Shown here: in pieces, positions 55,950 to 64,000 of the stretch | Layout of the letters: every line of letters starts with the position of its first letter | How positions within the stretch are numbered: position 1 is the first letter of the stretch | Assembly (NCBI RefSeq): GCF_034008315.1 | Contig: NZ_CP125377.1 | Coordinates: 3,794,001 to 3,858,000, forward strand | Direction: 5' to 3' | Source of the DNA: Pseudomonas sp. P8_241 | Lineage (GTDB): Bacteria > Pseudomonadota > Gammaproteobacteria > Pseudomonadales > Pseudomonadaceae | Length of the DNA: 64,000 bases | Program-made: the position numbers and the translations under genes | The notes under the pieces: model-generated | The model's database searches: none | What the model saw: the letters and a program-made list of their open reading frames with translations, nothing else | Told to the model about the DNA's origin: nothing

Positions 55950-57272
55950 TCAGGTACGAGTCGCACTCCGCGCACTGGCGGCAAACTCCTCCGCCGGTAA
56001 TACGTGCTTGCGCTCCAGCAACCGGTAAACCACGCCCGTCAGCAGCAGCCCGAACACCATCACGCAGGACAGGAAATACAGCCCTGACGCCAGGTTGCCG
56101 GTGTACTCCTTGAGTGCGCCGATCACGAACGGGCCGATGTAGCCGCCGAGGTTGCCCACCGAGTTGATCAAGGCAATCCCCGCCGCCGCACTGGCACCAG
56201 CGAAGAATCGACCCGGCAAGGTCCAGAACACCGCGGTGCAGGAAAACAACGCAAACGCCACCAGGCACAGCGCCGCCAGTTGCAGCACCGGCACCGACAG
56301 CCAGGCACTGAGGAACAGGCCGATGGCGCCTGACACATAGAGCACCGCCAGATGGCCGTACCGGTCATTCAATCGGTCGGAGCTGCGCGGAATGATCAGC
56401 AGGCCGATGATCCCGAAGATGTACGGCACCGAGGAGACGAACCCGGTCACCAGATCGCTGCCACCGAACTGTTTGATCAACGTCGGCAACCACAAACCAA
56501 GGCCATAGATGCTCAAAGTCACCGGCAGATAGAACAGCGCCAGCAGCAACACGCGTTTGTCCTTCAGGGCGTGCAGCGGATTGCCGTGACGGGTCTGACC
56601 GTAGGCTTCGAGGTCCTTTTTCAGTTCACCGCACAGCCAGTCCTTCTCGGCCTGGTCCATCCACTTCACCTGTTGCGGACCGTCAGGCAGCCAGCGCAGC
56701 ACAGGCCAGGTCAGCAGGATCGCTGGCGTGCCGATGACGATGAACAGCCATTGCCAGCCGTGCAGCCCGAGCACGCCGTCCATGCCCAGCAGACCGCCGG
56801 ACACAGGGCCGGTGATCATCATGGCAATGGGTTGGGAAAGGATGAACAGCCCGAGGATCTTGCCGCGATGGCGCACCGGGAACCATTGGGTGATGTAGTA
56901 CAAAACGCCCGGAAAGAACCCGGCTTCGGCGGCGCCGAGCAAAAAACGCATCAGATAGAAGCTGTTCGGCCCCTGTACGAACGCCATGCCGATGGTGATG
57001 GCGCCCCAGGTGACCATGATCCGCGCAAACCAGCGCCGTGCGCCGAAACGGTCGAGCATCAGATTGCTCGGAATCTCCAGCAGGAAGTAGCCAATGAAGA
57101 ACAGCCCGGCACCCAAACCGTAGGCCGCATCACCAAGGCCGATGTCGGCACCCATGTGCAACTTGGCGAAGCCCACAGCAGAGCGATCCACGTAGGCGAT
57201 CAGGTACAGCAGGACAAGAAAGGGAATCAGTTTGCGCGTGATGCGACGAATAAGCCGCAGTTCCTGGCTCAT
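55950..57272 (-). CDS. MFS transporter, anion:cation symporter type
   Basis: A 440-residue 12-helix major facilitator (MSQELRLIRRITRKLIPFLVLLYLIAYVDRSAVGFAK; EIPSNLMLDRFGARRWFARIMVTWG; a long central loop with LDEAYGQTRHGN-like sequence). The opening and the NLMLDRFGARRW loop are typical of the ACS family that takes up organic and sugar acids. CGGAG precedes the ATG at 57272. It heads the minus-strand arm of the sugar-acid cluster, and its promoter overlaps the FadR-type sites at 57366 and 57441. Confidence 0.9.
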   Translation of the reverse strand: MSQELRLIRRITRKLIPFLVLLYLIAYVDRSAVGFAKLHMGADIGLGDAAYGLGAGLFFIGYFLLEIPSNLMLDRFGARRWFARIMVTWGAITIGMAFVQGPNSFYLMRFLLGAAEAGFFPGVLYYITQWFPVRHRGKILGLFILSQPIAMMITGPVSGGLLGMDGVLGLHGWQWLFIVIGTPAILLTWPVLRWLPDGPQQVKWMDQAEKDWLCGELKKDLEAYGQTRHGNPLHALKDKRVLLLALFYLPVTLSIYGLGLWLPTLIKQFGGSDLVTGFVSSVPYIFGIIGLLIIPRSSDRLNDRYGHLAVLYVSGAIGLFLSAWLSVPVLQLAALCLVAFALFSCTAVFWTLPGRFFAGASAAAGIALINSVGNLGGYIGPFVIGALKEYTGNLASGLYFLSCVMVFGLLLTGVVYRLLERKHVLPAEEFAASARSATRT

Positions 57273-57365
57273 GAGATCGGTCTCCGATTGTTGTTTTTAT
57301 AGAACCTCGGGGGACGCCTCTCACGGAAAATCGCCAGGGTCATCCCTCCACTGAAAACGACTATA

Positions 57366-57376
57366 TAGTAATACTA
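57366..57376. promoter_or_regulatory. Candidate FadR-type operator 1
   Basis: TAGTAATACTA fits the FadR-subfamily consensus TNGTNNNACNA and is part of a larger palindrome, ATAGTA-A-TACTAT. It lies between the divergent transporter and dehydratase genes. Confidence 0.65.
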
Positions 57377-57440
57377 TTTATCCAACAACACTTCCAAATA
57401 GCCGAATTTGAGCTTATGTTATCGCTCAGATAGAACAATA

Positions 57441-57451
57441 TAGTCATACAA
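57441..57451. promoter_or_regulatory. Candidate FadR-type operator 2
   Basis: TAGTCATACAA also fits TNGTNNNACNA. It lies 75 bp from the first site and 14 bp before the dehydratase ATG, well placed to block transcription. Confidence 0.6.
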
Positions 57452-57465
57452 TAAGAGAATCGATC

Positions 57466-59202
57466 ATGTCTGATAAGAAACCCACCCTGCGCTCCGCCCA
57501 ATGGTTTGGCACCGCCGACAAGAACGGCTTCATGTACCGCAGCTGGATGAAGAATCAGGGCATCGCCGACCATCAGTTCCATGGCAAGCCGATCATCGGC
57601 ATCTGCAACACCTGGTCGGAACTGACCCCGTGCAACGCGCATTTCCGCCAGATTGCCGAGCACGTCAAACGCGGCGTGATCGAGGCCGGTGGTTTCCCGG
57701 TGGAATTTCCGGTGTTCTCCAATGGCGAGTCCAACCTGCGCCCCACCGCCATGCTCACCCGCAACCTGGCGAGCATGGATGTCGAAGAAGCCATTCGCGG
57801 TAATCCGATTGATGGGGTGGTGCTGCTGACCGGTTGTGACAAAACCACTCCCGCCCTATTGATGGGCGCTGCCAGTTGCGACGTCCCGGCCATCGTCGTC
57901 ACCGGCGGGCCGATGCTAAACGGCAAGCACAAAGGCAAGGACATCGGTTCCGGTACCGTGGTCTGGCAACTCAGCGAGCAGGTCAAGGCCGGCACCATCA
58001 CCATCGACGATTTCCTTGCGGCCGAAGGTGGCATGTCCCGCTCGGCCGGCACCTGCAACACCATGGGCACTGCCTCAACCATGGCCTGCATGGCTGAAGC
58101 ATTGGGCACTTCCCTGCCCCACAATGCGGCGATCCCGGCCGTCGATGCGCGCCGTTATGTGTTGGCGCACATGTCGGGCATGCGTGCGGTGGAGATGGTT
58201 CGCGAAGATTTGAAACTGTCGAAGATTCTGACCAGGGAAGCCTTCGAAAACGCTATTCGCGTCAACGCCGCCATCGGTGGCTCGACCAACGCGGTGATCC
58301 ATTTGAAGGCCATTGCCGGACGTATTGGCGTAGAACTGAACCTGGACGACTGGACCCGCATCGGGCGCGGCATGCCGACCATCGTCGACCTGCAACCGTC
58401 CGGGCGTTTCCTGATGGAAGAGTTCTACTACGCCGGCGGATTGCCTGCGGTACTGCGTCGACTCGGTGAGGCCAATCTGATCCCGAACCCGAATGCCCTG
58501 ACCGTCAACGGAAGATCGATCGGCGAAAACACCAGGGACGCGCCGATCTATGGCGAAGACGAAGTGATTCGTACCCTCGACAACCCGATCCGCGCCGACG
58601 GCGGAATTTGTGTATTGCGCGGTAACCTGGCGCCACTGGGTGCAGTGCTCAAGCCTTCCGCTGCCACACCGGAACTGATGCAGCATCGCGGGCGCGCCGT
58701 GGTGTTCGAGAATTTCGACATGTACAAGGCGCGCATCAACGATCCGGAACTGGACGTGGACGCCAACTCCATTCTGGTCATGAAAAACTGCGGGCCAAAG
58801 GGTTATCCGGGCATGGCCGAAGTCGGCAATATGGGCTTGCCTGCCAAGCTGCTGGCCCAGGGTGTGACCGACATGGTGCGTATTTCCGATGCGCGCATGA
58901 GCGGTACCGCCTATGGCACCGTGGTCTTGCATGTGGCGCCTGAAGCCGCAGCGGGTGGACCGTTGGCGACTGTGAAGGAAGGTGACTGGATCGAACTCGA
59001 TTGCGCCAGCGGTCGCCTGCACCTGGACATCCCGGATGCAGAACTGGCTGCGCGCATGGCCGACCTGCAACCGCCGCAGCAATTGCTGGTGGGTGGATAT
59101 CGTCAGCTGTACATCGACCATGTGTTGCAGGCGGACCAGGGTTGCGACTTCGATTTCCTGGTCGGTTGCCGCGGAGCTGAAGTGCCGCGTCATTCTCACT
59201 AA
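57466..59202 (+). CDS. IlvD/Edd-family aldonate dehydratase (L-arabinonate-dehydratase-like)
   Basis: A 578-residue Fe-S dehydratase of the IlvD/Edd superfamily. Cluster-ligand cysteines are visible in ICNTWSELTPCN, LLTGCDKTTPA and SAGTCNTMGTAS; NCGPKGYPGMAEVGNMGLP and DARMSGTAYGTVVLHVAPEA are the C-terminal signatures. It removes water from an aldonate to give the 2-keto-3-deoxy acid. The SRSAGTC and NGESNLRPTAM pattern fits pentonate/arabinonate dehydratases better than IlvD itself. It is divergent from the transporter, with two FadR-type sites in its promoter. Confidence 0.88.
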   Translation: MSDKKPTLRSAQWFGTADKNGFMYRSWMKNQGIADHQFHGKPIIGICNTWSELTPCNAHFRQIAEHVKRGVIEAGGFPVEFPVFSNGESNLRPTAMLTRNLASMDVEEAIRGNPIDGVVLLTGCDKTTPALLMGAASCDVPAIVVTGGPMLNGKHKGKDIGSGTVVWQLSEQVKAGTITIDDFLAAEGGMSRSAGTCNTMGTASTMACMAEALGTSLPHNAAIPAVDARRYVLAHMSGMRAVEMVREDLKLSKILTREAFENAIRVNAAIGGSTNAVIHLKAIAGRIGVELNLDDWTRIGRGMPTIVDLQPSGRFLMEEFYYAGGLPAVLRRLGEANLIPNPNALTVNGRSIGENTRDAPIYGEDEVIRTLDNPIRADGGICVLRGNLAPLGAVLKPSAATPELMQHRGRAVVFENFDMYKARINDPELDVDANSILVMKNCGPKGYPGMAEVGNMGLPAKLLAQGVTDMVRISDARMSGTAYGTVVLHVAPEAAAGGPLATVKEGDWIELDCASGRLHLDIPDAELAARMADLQPPQQLLVGGYRQLYIDHVLQADQGCDFDFLVGCRGAEVPRHSH

Positions 59203-59213
59203 CGCTGCCTGTC

Positions 59214-59310
59214 CCCCTGTAGGAGCGAGCCTGCTCGCGATGGCGGCGGATCAGTCGATATTGATGGCGGCTGACACGCTGCCATCGCAAGCAAGCTTGC
59301 TCCTACAGTT
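59214..59310. repeat. REPIN
   Basis: CTGTAGGAGCGAGCCTGCTCGCGATG and CATCGCAAGCAAGCTTGCTCCTACAG with a ~45-nt spacer. First of two tandem REPINs before the FadR-type gene. Confidence 0.92.
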
Positions 59311-59350
59311 TTGAATTTCTGTCATGCACAAATTTTGTGTTCAGCAGAGA

Positions 59351-59443
59351 TCCCCTGTGGGGGCCTGCTCGCGAAAGCGGTCGTACATTCAGCATTTATG
59401 TTGGCTGAAACGTCGCATTCGCGAGCAGGCTCGCTTGTACACA
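59351..59443. repeat. REPIN, second of a tandem pair
   Basis: CCTGTGGGGGCCTGCTCGCGAA and TTCGCGAGCAGGCTCGCTTGTAC, 40 bp after the previous element. The arms are less well matched, so this copy is older or damaged. Confidence 0.8.
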
Positions 59444-59524
59444 TTTGCTTTCCATCTGCCTCAAGATTGCGCCGCGCCTGCTATCATGCGCGACACCCCA
59501 TCGCCCAGGACCGCAGCGCTCCCC

Positions 59525-60241
59525 ATGGATTATCGCAAACCCTCCGACCGCAAAAGCATGCATTCGCGCATTGTCCAGGAACTGGGCATGCAGATCGTCT
59601 CGGGACGTTTCCTGCCGGACGACAAACTCCCCGCCGAAGCGCTGTTGTGCGAAGAATATGCGGTCAGCCGGCCGGTTTTGCGCGAAGCCACCCGGGTACT
59701 GGTCGCCAAGGGCCTGGTGTACTCCCGCCCCCGAGTCGGCACGGTGGTCAAGCCGCGCAAGGACTGGCACATGCTGGACCCGGACGTTTTGCACTGGTTG
59801 ATGCAAAGCAGCCCGCAGAACGAGTTTTTCGATTTGCTGACCAGTGTGCGCAGCATCATCGAGCCGGCCGCTGCGGCCCTGGCCGCGCAATTCGCGACCG
59901 ATGCGGACATCGCATCCATCGGTGAAGCCTACCAACGCATGGAAGCTGCTCCAACGCCCGAAGCTCTGTTGCAACCGGACCTCGATTTCCACAGCCGCAT
60001 CGCCGATGCAACCCACAACGATCTGTTGGCGAACCTGTGCAACATGCTTTCGGTGGCCATCGCCGAAGCCTTGAAGCACTCCAATCAGAGGCCGAATCTG
60101 CATGAGCTGGCGCTGCCCCGGCACAAGGCGATCCTGACCGCTATCGAGAACCGCGATGCCCTCGGCGCGCGACATGCCACGCTCGTTCAGCTCGACGACG
60201 CTCGCAACGCATTGAATGTGGTGCTCGGACACACCGAGTAA
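59525..60241 (+). CDS. FadR-subfamily GntR transcriptional regulator
   Basis: A 238-residue regulator: GntR winged helix (HSRIVQELGMQIVSGRFLPDDKLPAEALLCEEYAVSRPVLREATRVLVAKGLV, residues ~13-65) and an FCD all-helical effector domain (FFDLLTSVRSIIEPAAAALAAQFA; LDFHSRIADATHNDLLANL; HKAILTAIENRDALGARHATL) with the D/H metal residues. It most likely senses a sugar acid and controls the divergent dehydratase/transporter operons through the TNGTNNNACNA sites. The start is the ATG at 59525; an upstream frame (59324) runs through REP sequence. Confidence 0.9.
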   Translation: MDYRKPSDRKSMHSRIVQELGMQIVSGRFLPDDKLPAEALLCEEYAVSRPVLREATRVLVAKGLVYSRPRVGTVVKPRKDWHMLDPDVLHWLMQSSPQNEFFDLLTSVRSIIEPAAAALAAQFATDADIASIGEAYQRMEAAPTPEALLQPDLDFHSRIADATHNDLLANLCNMLSVAIAEALKHSNQRPNLHELALPRHKAILTAIENRDALGARHATLVQLDDARNALNVVLGHTE

Positions 60242-60249
60242 AGACTTGC

Positions 60250-60275
60250 CATCAGTGGCTGGCACGCCACTGATG
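60250..60275 (+). terminator. Stem-loop after the FadR-type gene
   Basis: A perfect 10-bp stem (CATCAGTGGC / GCCACTGATG) with a 6-nt loop lies 8 bp past the stop. There is no T run, so termination is plausible but not certain. A second imperfect stem lies at 60318-60342. Confidence 0.5.
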
Positions 60276-60367
60276 AGAGAATGCGATTCCTGTAAGGCCG
60301 AAGGATTCGGCCCGTGGATCAGTCTCCAGGAAGGGGACTGATTATTCGAAAAGAAAAGGACGTCGCC

Positions 60368-63300
60368 ATGCCCAACCCGAACACTCTGTCACCCTTTGCA
60401 CCCAGCCAGCTTCCAGCCCGTGCGGTTCAGGAACGATTTTCACAGCGTCCAACCATAACGTCCGTGGTGGCAAATACTTTGCTCGCCAGACTGAAGGAAC
60501 ACTACCCCACCCTGGACTTCGACCCGATGGCGGTCAAACTTGCCAGCCCACACGCCTCAGGTGGCTGGACACTCAAGTTGCTGATTGAAGTTGCCATCGA
60601 GCATCTGCTGGCCCCCGCCCCTCTGGACTTCAGCCCCCGTGACCCACTGCCCTTCTATTTGACGCTGAACGGGTCGAAGCGCCTGAACACTCGCACTGCG
60701 CCTTACCTGGATATGCAGGTGGTAGCCCGTATCCTTGCCGACCTTCCCCTCACCTTGTACATCGACTATCAACAGGCGCTGGTGGATTACTGGAACCAGA
60801 CCGATGAAAACGGCGTCAGCCACTGCCAATGGTTAAGTGAGGTTCTGAAGGGCCAGTTGAAAACGGCGGGCCTTCGTCCATCGAACCTGAACGAGGCGCA
60901 ACGGCAAGCGTTGCTGCAGGTGGCCAATACGCCCGATCGTCAGGAGCGAAATGCCAGGCCTGGCCGTTCCGTTGACGCCTGGTTTCTCGAAACAACCTTC
61001 ACTAAAGAGGAACAGGAAATACGCCGACAGGGACCTGAAATTCTGTTGCAACAGCAAAACAACGTGCTGCTTTGCCACGTCGATGGGAGGGTCGAGGTAT
61101 TCAATTCAATGCAAGCCTTCAACGATGCCTGGGGCCGGGTATTACGGCAGCAGTATCAGGTCGATCACATTGGCTGGAAACGCTACGAGCCTGACGACAG
61201 TCTTTTCGAGGTGCAGGCCGGTCTCATCCTCAACGGACAGCTTGGTGAGCTGGAGACATTTCAAGCCAGTTCCGCCAATGGTCTACTGGATCTGGTCGAA
61301 CGCACGCAAACCCTCACAGACCCGTCGATCCTGTTCATACAGACACCGCTGGCAGATGAAGCCCCACTGACTCCTGTATACATGCAACTACCGGGCTGGC
61401 TGCAACAGACCTCCCCGAGCGATCGTTTGGCCTATCGCCAGTATTTGCTGGATCTGGCTGAAGTCGCTATGCAAGGCGAAAGCGTTGCGCCGAACGAAGA
61501 GCTGGACGATATCCGCACCTTCAGCCGTAAAGCCTTGCGATCACAAATGCAGATCGATCATGGCCAGCAGGCCAACTTTGATCCTGACGATCTCGAACTG
61601 GTGTTCGCTGTCGCTGCCGGCTATCCAGGTGGCGCAGGCATTATCGAGCATGTGCGCCTGTCGCTGACTGACCTGGCATTGAAGAACCTGGCGGGCAAAC
61701 CTGGTGGACGCATGACCGTGAGCCACAAACAGGGGCTGCCCTTGCCTGCATGGCTCGACGAATCTTATTTGCTGGGCAGTCAGGGATTGATTCAACGGGT
61801 TGATATCGGCAAGGTCTATCCGGAGAAAATCAAGGATCTGCTGCTCTCTGATTCCGATGATGCCCGCCGGCGGGAAAAGATGTACTCCCGTCAACTTCGG
61901 GTGCAGTTACCCATGCTGGCGCTTGAACAAAAGATCCGCAAGCAGTCCGGATTCACTGAAAAGGGACATCGATACGTCGCTGCCCTGGTGGGCGATACAA
62001 CGGCAGACCGCACATTCGACGAGCAGGAGATTGTCCTTCGCCCCTTGGCCTTTCACCGTAAGCCGGGGGCCGACCCGGACACTGTCGAAGACATGTTCCT
62101 GATCGAGCCCAGGGACCTGAATACCGGCCCTTGCATTCTTTATCGCCCTCAATATGCCATCGCGCTTCTCGAGTTCCCGACCCGCGAGGTGCTGTTCGAA
62201 GCCATTGCCCAATCCGGGGAACTGCAAGACAGCATCCTTGCCTGGCTGCCGGACCGCGCCAGAAGTATTTATGCCAATAACGGCTTCAACGAACCGCATA
62301 TCAACCACTTTCACCTCGGTGATGAATTCAACCTGCCGCAAAAACCTGCACCGGCGTGTCTTGCAGGAGATGAAGGGGCCGACGAATTGTTCCAGGCACT
62401 GTCGGGAGCAACGATCCTCAGTGAACTCTACGGTAGCAACGCTCGGGCCCTCGTCAATCTGGCCGATCGAGACTCGGTATCGAATGCGGAAAGTCGCTGG
62501 AAGGTTTTTTTCGAAGGTGCCGGCCTGCTTTTCAACACGCTGCTACTGCCACTGGCCCGCGGACCGCTGATGTTGGTCGGCTGGATGCTCGTCTTGATCG
62601 ACAGCCTGGAAAAAGATCTCTCCGGACTGGGTAGCGATGATCCGAAAGTCAGGGAACTCGCTCTGATCGATTTATTACTCAATACCGCAATGGTGCTACT
62701 TCACCTTGCGCCGACCACAGAGCCTGCTCAGCCCCCGTTGCGGCGACCCGCGCCTGACAAAACCGAACCCTCACTGGCGTCTTGGCGCTCTGAACTTAAT
62801 CCGCATAAACCCGAAACTGTTCAAATCAGACCCGAAACCATCGCCTTGACAGGAGAACCGGTAGGAAGTGACCGCACACCGCTGGACTTCATCACCTCCA
62901 CCGCCAGTGCGAAGTCGACCCAGAAGCTGATGAATGAGCTGCTCAGCTTTCATGTCCCGTGGCCCGAGAATCTGCCACCTGCGCAAGCAAGCGGTCCGTT
63001 CAAAGGTCTGTATCAAATCGACGGTATCTGGCACGCAAGCACCGGCGGGCTGCTGTTCAAGGTCAGTATCGTGCCCGGCTTTGGCGAGGTGTATCTGATC
63101 GACCCGGTCCGACCTGACCATCCCGGCTTTAAACTCAGCTGCGATGGGCAAGGACACTGGCGACTGGATCGTGGACTGAAACTGAGGGGGGGAGGTCCCA
63201 AAAATAGACGTCAGGCCAAGCTGGCTGAAATTCGCCAGCAGCTGGAAGAAATCAACCTCAACAAGCCAGCACTGGAACTACAACTAGAACGTCAAATAAC

Positions 63301-64000
63301 CCAGTCTTCCCGGACCCGGACCAGCTTGGGTGAAACAGTGAATCAACTGGAGACTGCCACTCGCAGTCTGCAGGCGGCGTGGGCAGCACTCGATCAAGCC
63401 GAAGGCCCAGCGCATGCGGCTACGAATCTGCAGTACACAAATGCTGTCCGGTTGTATGCCGATCTCAATCGAACCGGCGCTATCCAGTCGGAACTGCTGG
63501 TGCGGATAAACGAGCAACTGGAACTGACCTGTGGCGAGCTCTTGAACATGAGCCGAAGAAGCCAGGCATTGGAACCTTCCGTCGACCATGCGCAACGGCA
63601 AACCGAACTGCTCACCGGCCTCGCGACCGGCTACATTCTTGCGATGGCGTTTGGACTGGAAGCAGAAAAGCCTTCGGTGACCTCACAGGGCGAACCTGTC
63701 AAAAAACTGTTTTTGCGGCAGAAGGCCGAACTTCGAGAAGGCAATCCAACGGGTTACCGGGAAATGATCGAGTTGTTTCAGAAAAAGCTTCAGATTAAAG
63801 AACAGAATATCGACCTGGCTGGAAGACTGGATCGCATTTACAACGAACTGGACCAGTTCAGGCTTGGACGAGAAGCACGTCAGGCTCTGAAAAACACTCT
63901 GGTCCGGCCACAGCTTAACGACAGGACGAACGCACTGATCGACAGCCTGGCGGTATTGAAAACGCTGACCTTCGATCATAGCCATGCAATGAATGATTAC
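60368..64000 (+). CDS. DUF6543/dermonecrotic-toxin-like giant protein, 5' part
   Basis: An open frame of 1211 codons without a stop to the window edge. MPNPNTLSPFAPSQLPARAVQERFSQRPTITSVVANTLLARLKEHYPTLDFDP opens the N-terminal region I associate with Pseudomonas DUF6543 (dermonecrotic toxin domain) proteins; YANNGFNEPHINHFHLGDEF and RWKVFFEGAGLLFNTLLLPLARGPLMLVGWMLVLI (hydrophobic) follow. From about residue 950 there is a coiled-coil-like stretch (RRQAKLAEIRQQLEEINLNKPALELQ). AAAAGGACGTCGCC precedes the ATG. Relatives can end in leucine-rich repeats and a NEL-type ubiquitin-ligase domain; that part would lie beyond the window and is not seen. It is probably a secreted or injected effector. 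Confidence 0.8.
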   Translation, partial: MPNPNTLSPFAPSQLPARAVQERFSQRPTITSVVANTLLARLKEHYPTLDFDPMAVKLASPHASGGWTLKLLIEVAIEHLLAPAPLDFSPRDPLPFYLTLNGSKRLNTRTAPYLDMQVVARILADLPLTLYIDYQQALVDYWNQTDENGVSHCQWLSEVLKGQLKTAGLRPSNLNEAQRQALLQVANTPDRQERNARPGRSVDAWFLETTFTKEEQEIRRQGPEILLQQQNNVLLCHVDGRVEVFNSMQAFNDAWGRVLRQQYQVDHIGWKRYEPDDSLFEVQAGLILNGQLGELETFQASSANGLLDLVERTQTLTDPSILFIQTPLADEAPLTPVYMQLPGWLQQTSPSDRLAYRQYLLDLAEVAMQGESVAPNEELDDIRTFSRKALRSQMQIDHGQQANFDPDDLELVFAVAAGYPGGAGIIEHVRLSLTDLALKNLAGKPGGRMTVSHKQGLPLPAWLDESYLLGSQGLIQRVDIGKVYPEKIKDLLLSDSDDARRREKMYSRQLRVQLPMLALEQKIRKQSGFTEKGHRYVAALVGDTTADRTFDEQEIVLRPLAFHRKPGADPDTVEDMFLIEPRDLNTGPCILYRPQYAIALLEFPTREVLFEAIAQSGELQDSILAWLPDRARSIYANNGFNEPHINHFHLGDEFNLPQKPAPACLAGDEGADELFQALSGATILSELYGSNARALVNLADRDSVSNAESRWKVFFEGAGLLFNTLLLPLARGPLMLVGWMLVLIDSLEKDLSGLGSDDPKVRELALIDLLLNTAMVLLHLAPTTEPAQPPLRRPAPDKTEPSLASWRSELNPHKPETVQIRPETIALTGEPVGSDRTPLDFITSTASAKSTQKLMNELLSFHVPWPENLPPAQASGPFKGLYQIDGIWHASTGGLLFKVSIVPGFGEVYLIDPVRPDHPGFKLSCDGQGHWRLDRGLKLRGGGPKNRRQAKLAEIRQQLEEINLNKPALELQLERQITQSSRTRTSLGETVNQLETATRSLQAAWAALDQAEGPAHAATNLQYTNAVRLYADLNRTGAIQSELLVRINEQLELTCGELLNMSRRSQALEPSVDHAQRQTELLTGLATGYILAMAFGLEAEKPSVTSQGEPVKKLFLRQKAELREGNPTGYREMIELFQKKLQIKEQNIDLAGRLDRIYNELDQFRLGREARQALKNTLVRPQLNDRTNALIDSLAVLKTLTFDHSHAMNDY

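Overview
The window looks like a chromosomal segment of a fluorescent-group Pseudomonas. The clues are the high-GC coding style, the many REP/REPIN palindromes (about fifteen elements of three sequence types), an NAD-dependent glutamate dehydrogenase of the 180-kDa class, sbcDC, tpx, MdtA-type efflux and a DUF6543 toxin-like giant protein. The assignment rests on recognised families only; no search was run.

Layout. 1-2009: start of an MdtA-like efflux adaptor gene (minus), tpx (minus) and a YCII/DGPF protein. 2010-5310 (minus): a bacteriocin island with a colicin/S-pyocin-like toxin gene that appears frameshifted in its glycine-rich linker, an overlapping DUF6392-type immunity candidate, and two decayed E9-type immunity genes, one joined to a pyocin-S fragment. 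5653-18001 (plus): eleven closely packed genes (outer-membrane barrel, DUF1254/DUF1214 protein, second barrel, MoxR, DUF58, DUF4381, two VWA proteins, BatD, secreted HAD phosphatase, arylsulfatase). These are followed by a fused MFS/spermidine-synthase-like protein and an octaheme cytochrome with TPRs. Two REPINs sit inside genes of this operon. 23.4-29.1 kb: a hypothetical protein, a LysR regulator, an AhpD-like protein divergent from a MocR regulator, an ABM monooxygenase, a cupin and a lipoprotein. 29.2-34.1 kb: gdhB (minus) with a structured leader. 35.1-37.4 kb: an AT-richer stretch with two unrecognised small ORFs and an ABC exporter. 37.6-44.4 kb: a second complete MoxR/Bat operon, in which the second VWA protein has lost its metal-site residues. 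44.7-50.1 kb: sbcD, sbcC and a GST.

51.5-60.2 kb is a sugar-acid module: lactonase, small protein, ketoglutarate-semialdehyde-type dehydrogenase, FAH-family AraD1-like protein, MFS transporter, divergent IlvD/Edd-type aldonate dehydratase and a FadR-type regulator. Its divergent promoter carries two sites matching TNGTNNNACNA. Together these fit non-phosphorylative conversion of an aldonate, probably a pentonate, to 2-oxoglutarate. 60368 to the window end is the 5' part of a very large DUF6543/dermonecrotic-toxin-like gene.

A caution applies to 49.4-53.6 kb. Eight consecutive genes there carry about a dozen 1-nt frameshifts, several at short homopolymers, while neighbouring regions are clean apart from the bacteriocin island. 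This suggests local sequence or assembly error more than eight independent gene deaths.

The best candidates for something undescribed are the DUF1254-Bat-sulfatase operon, the bacteriocin island with its unfamiliar toxin domain, and the AT-rich exporter locus.
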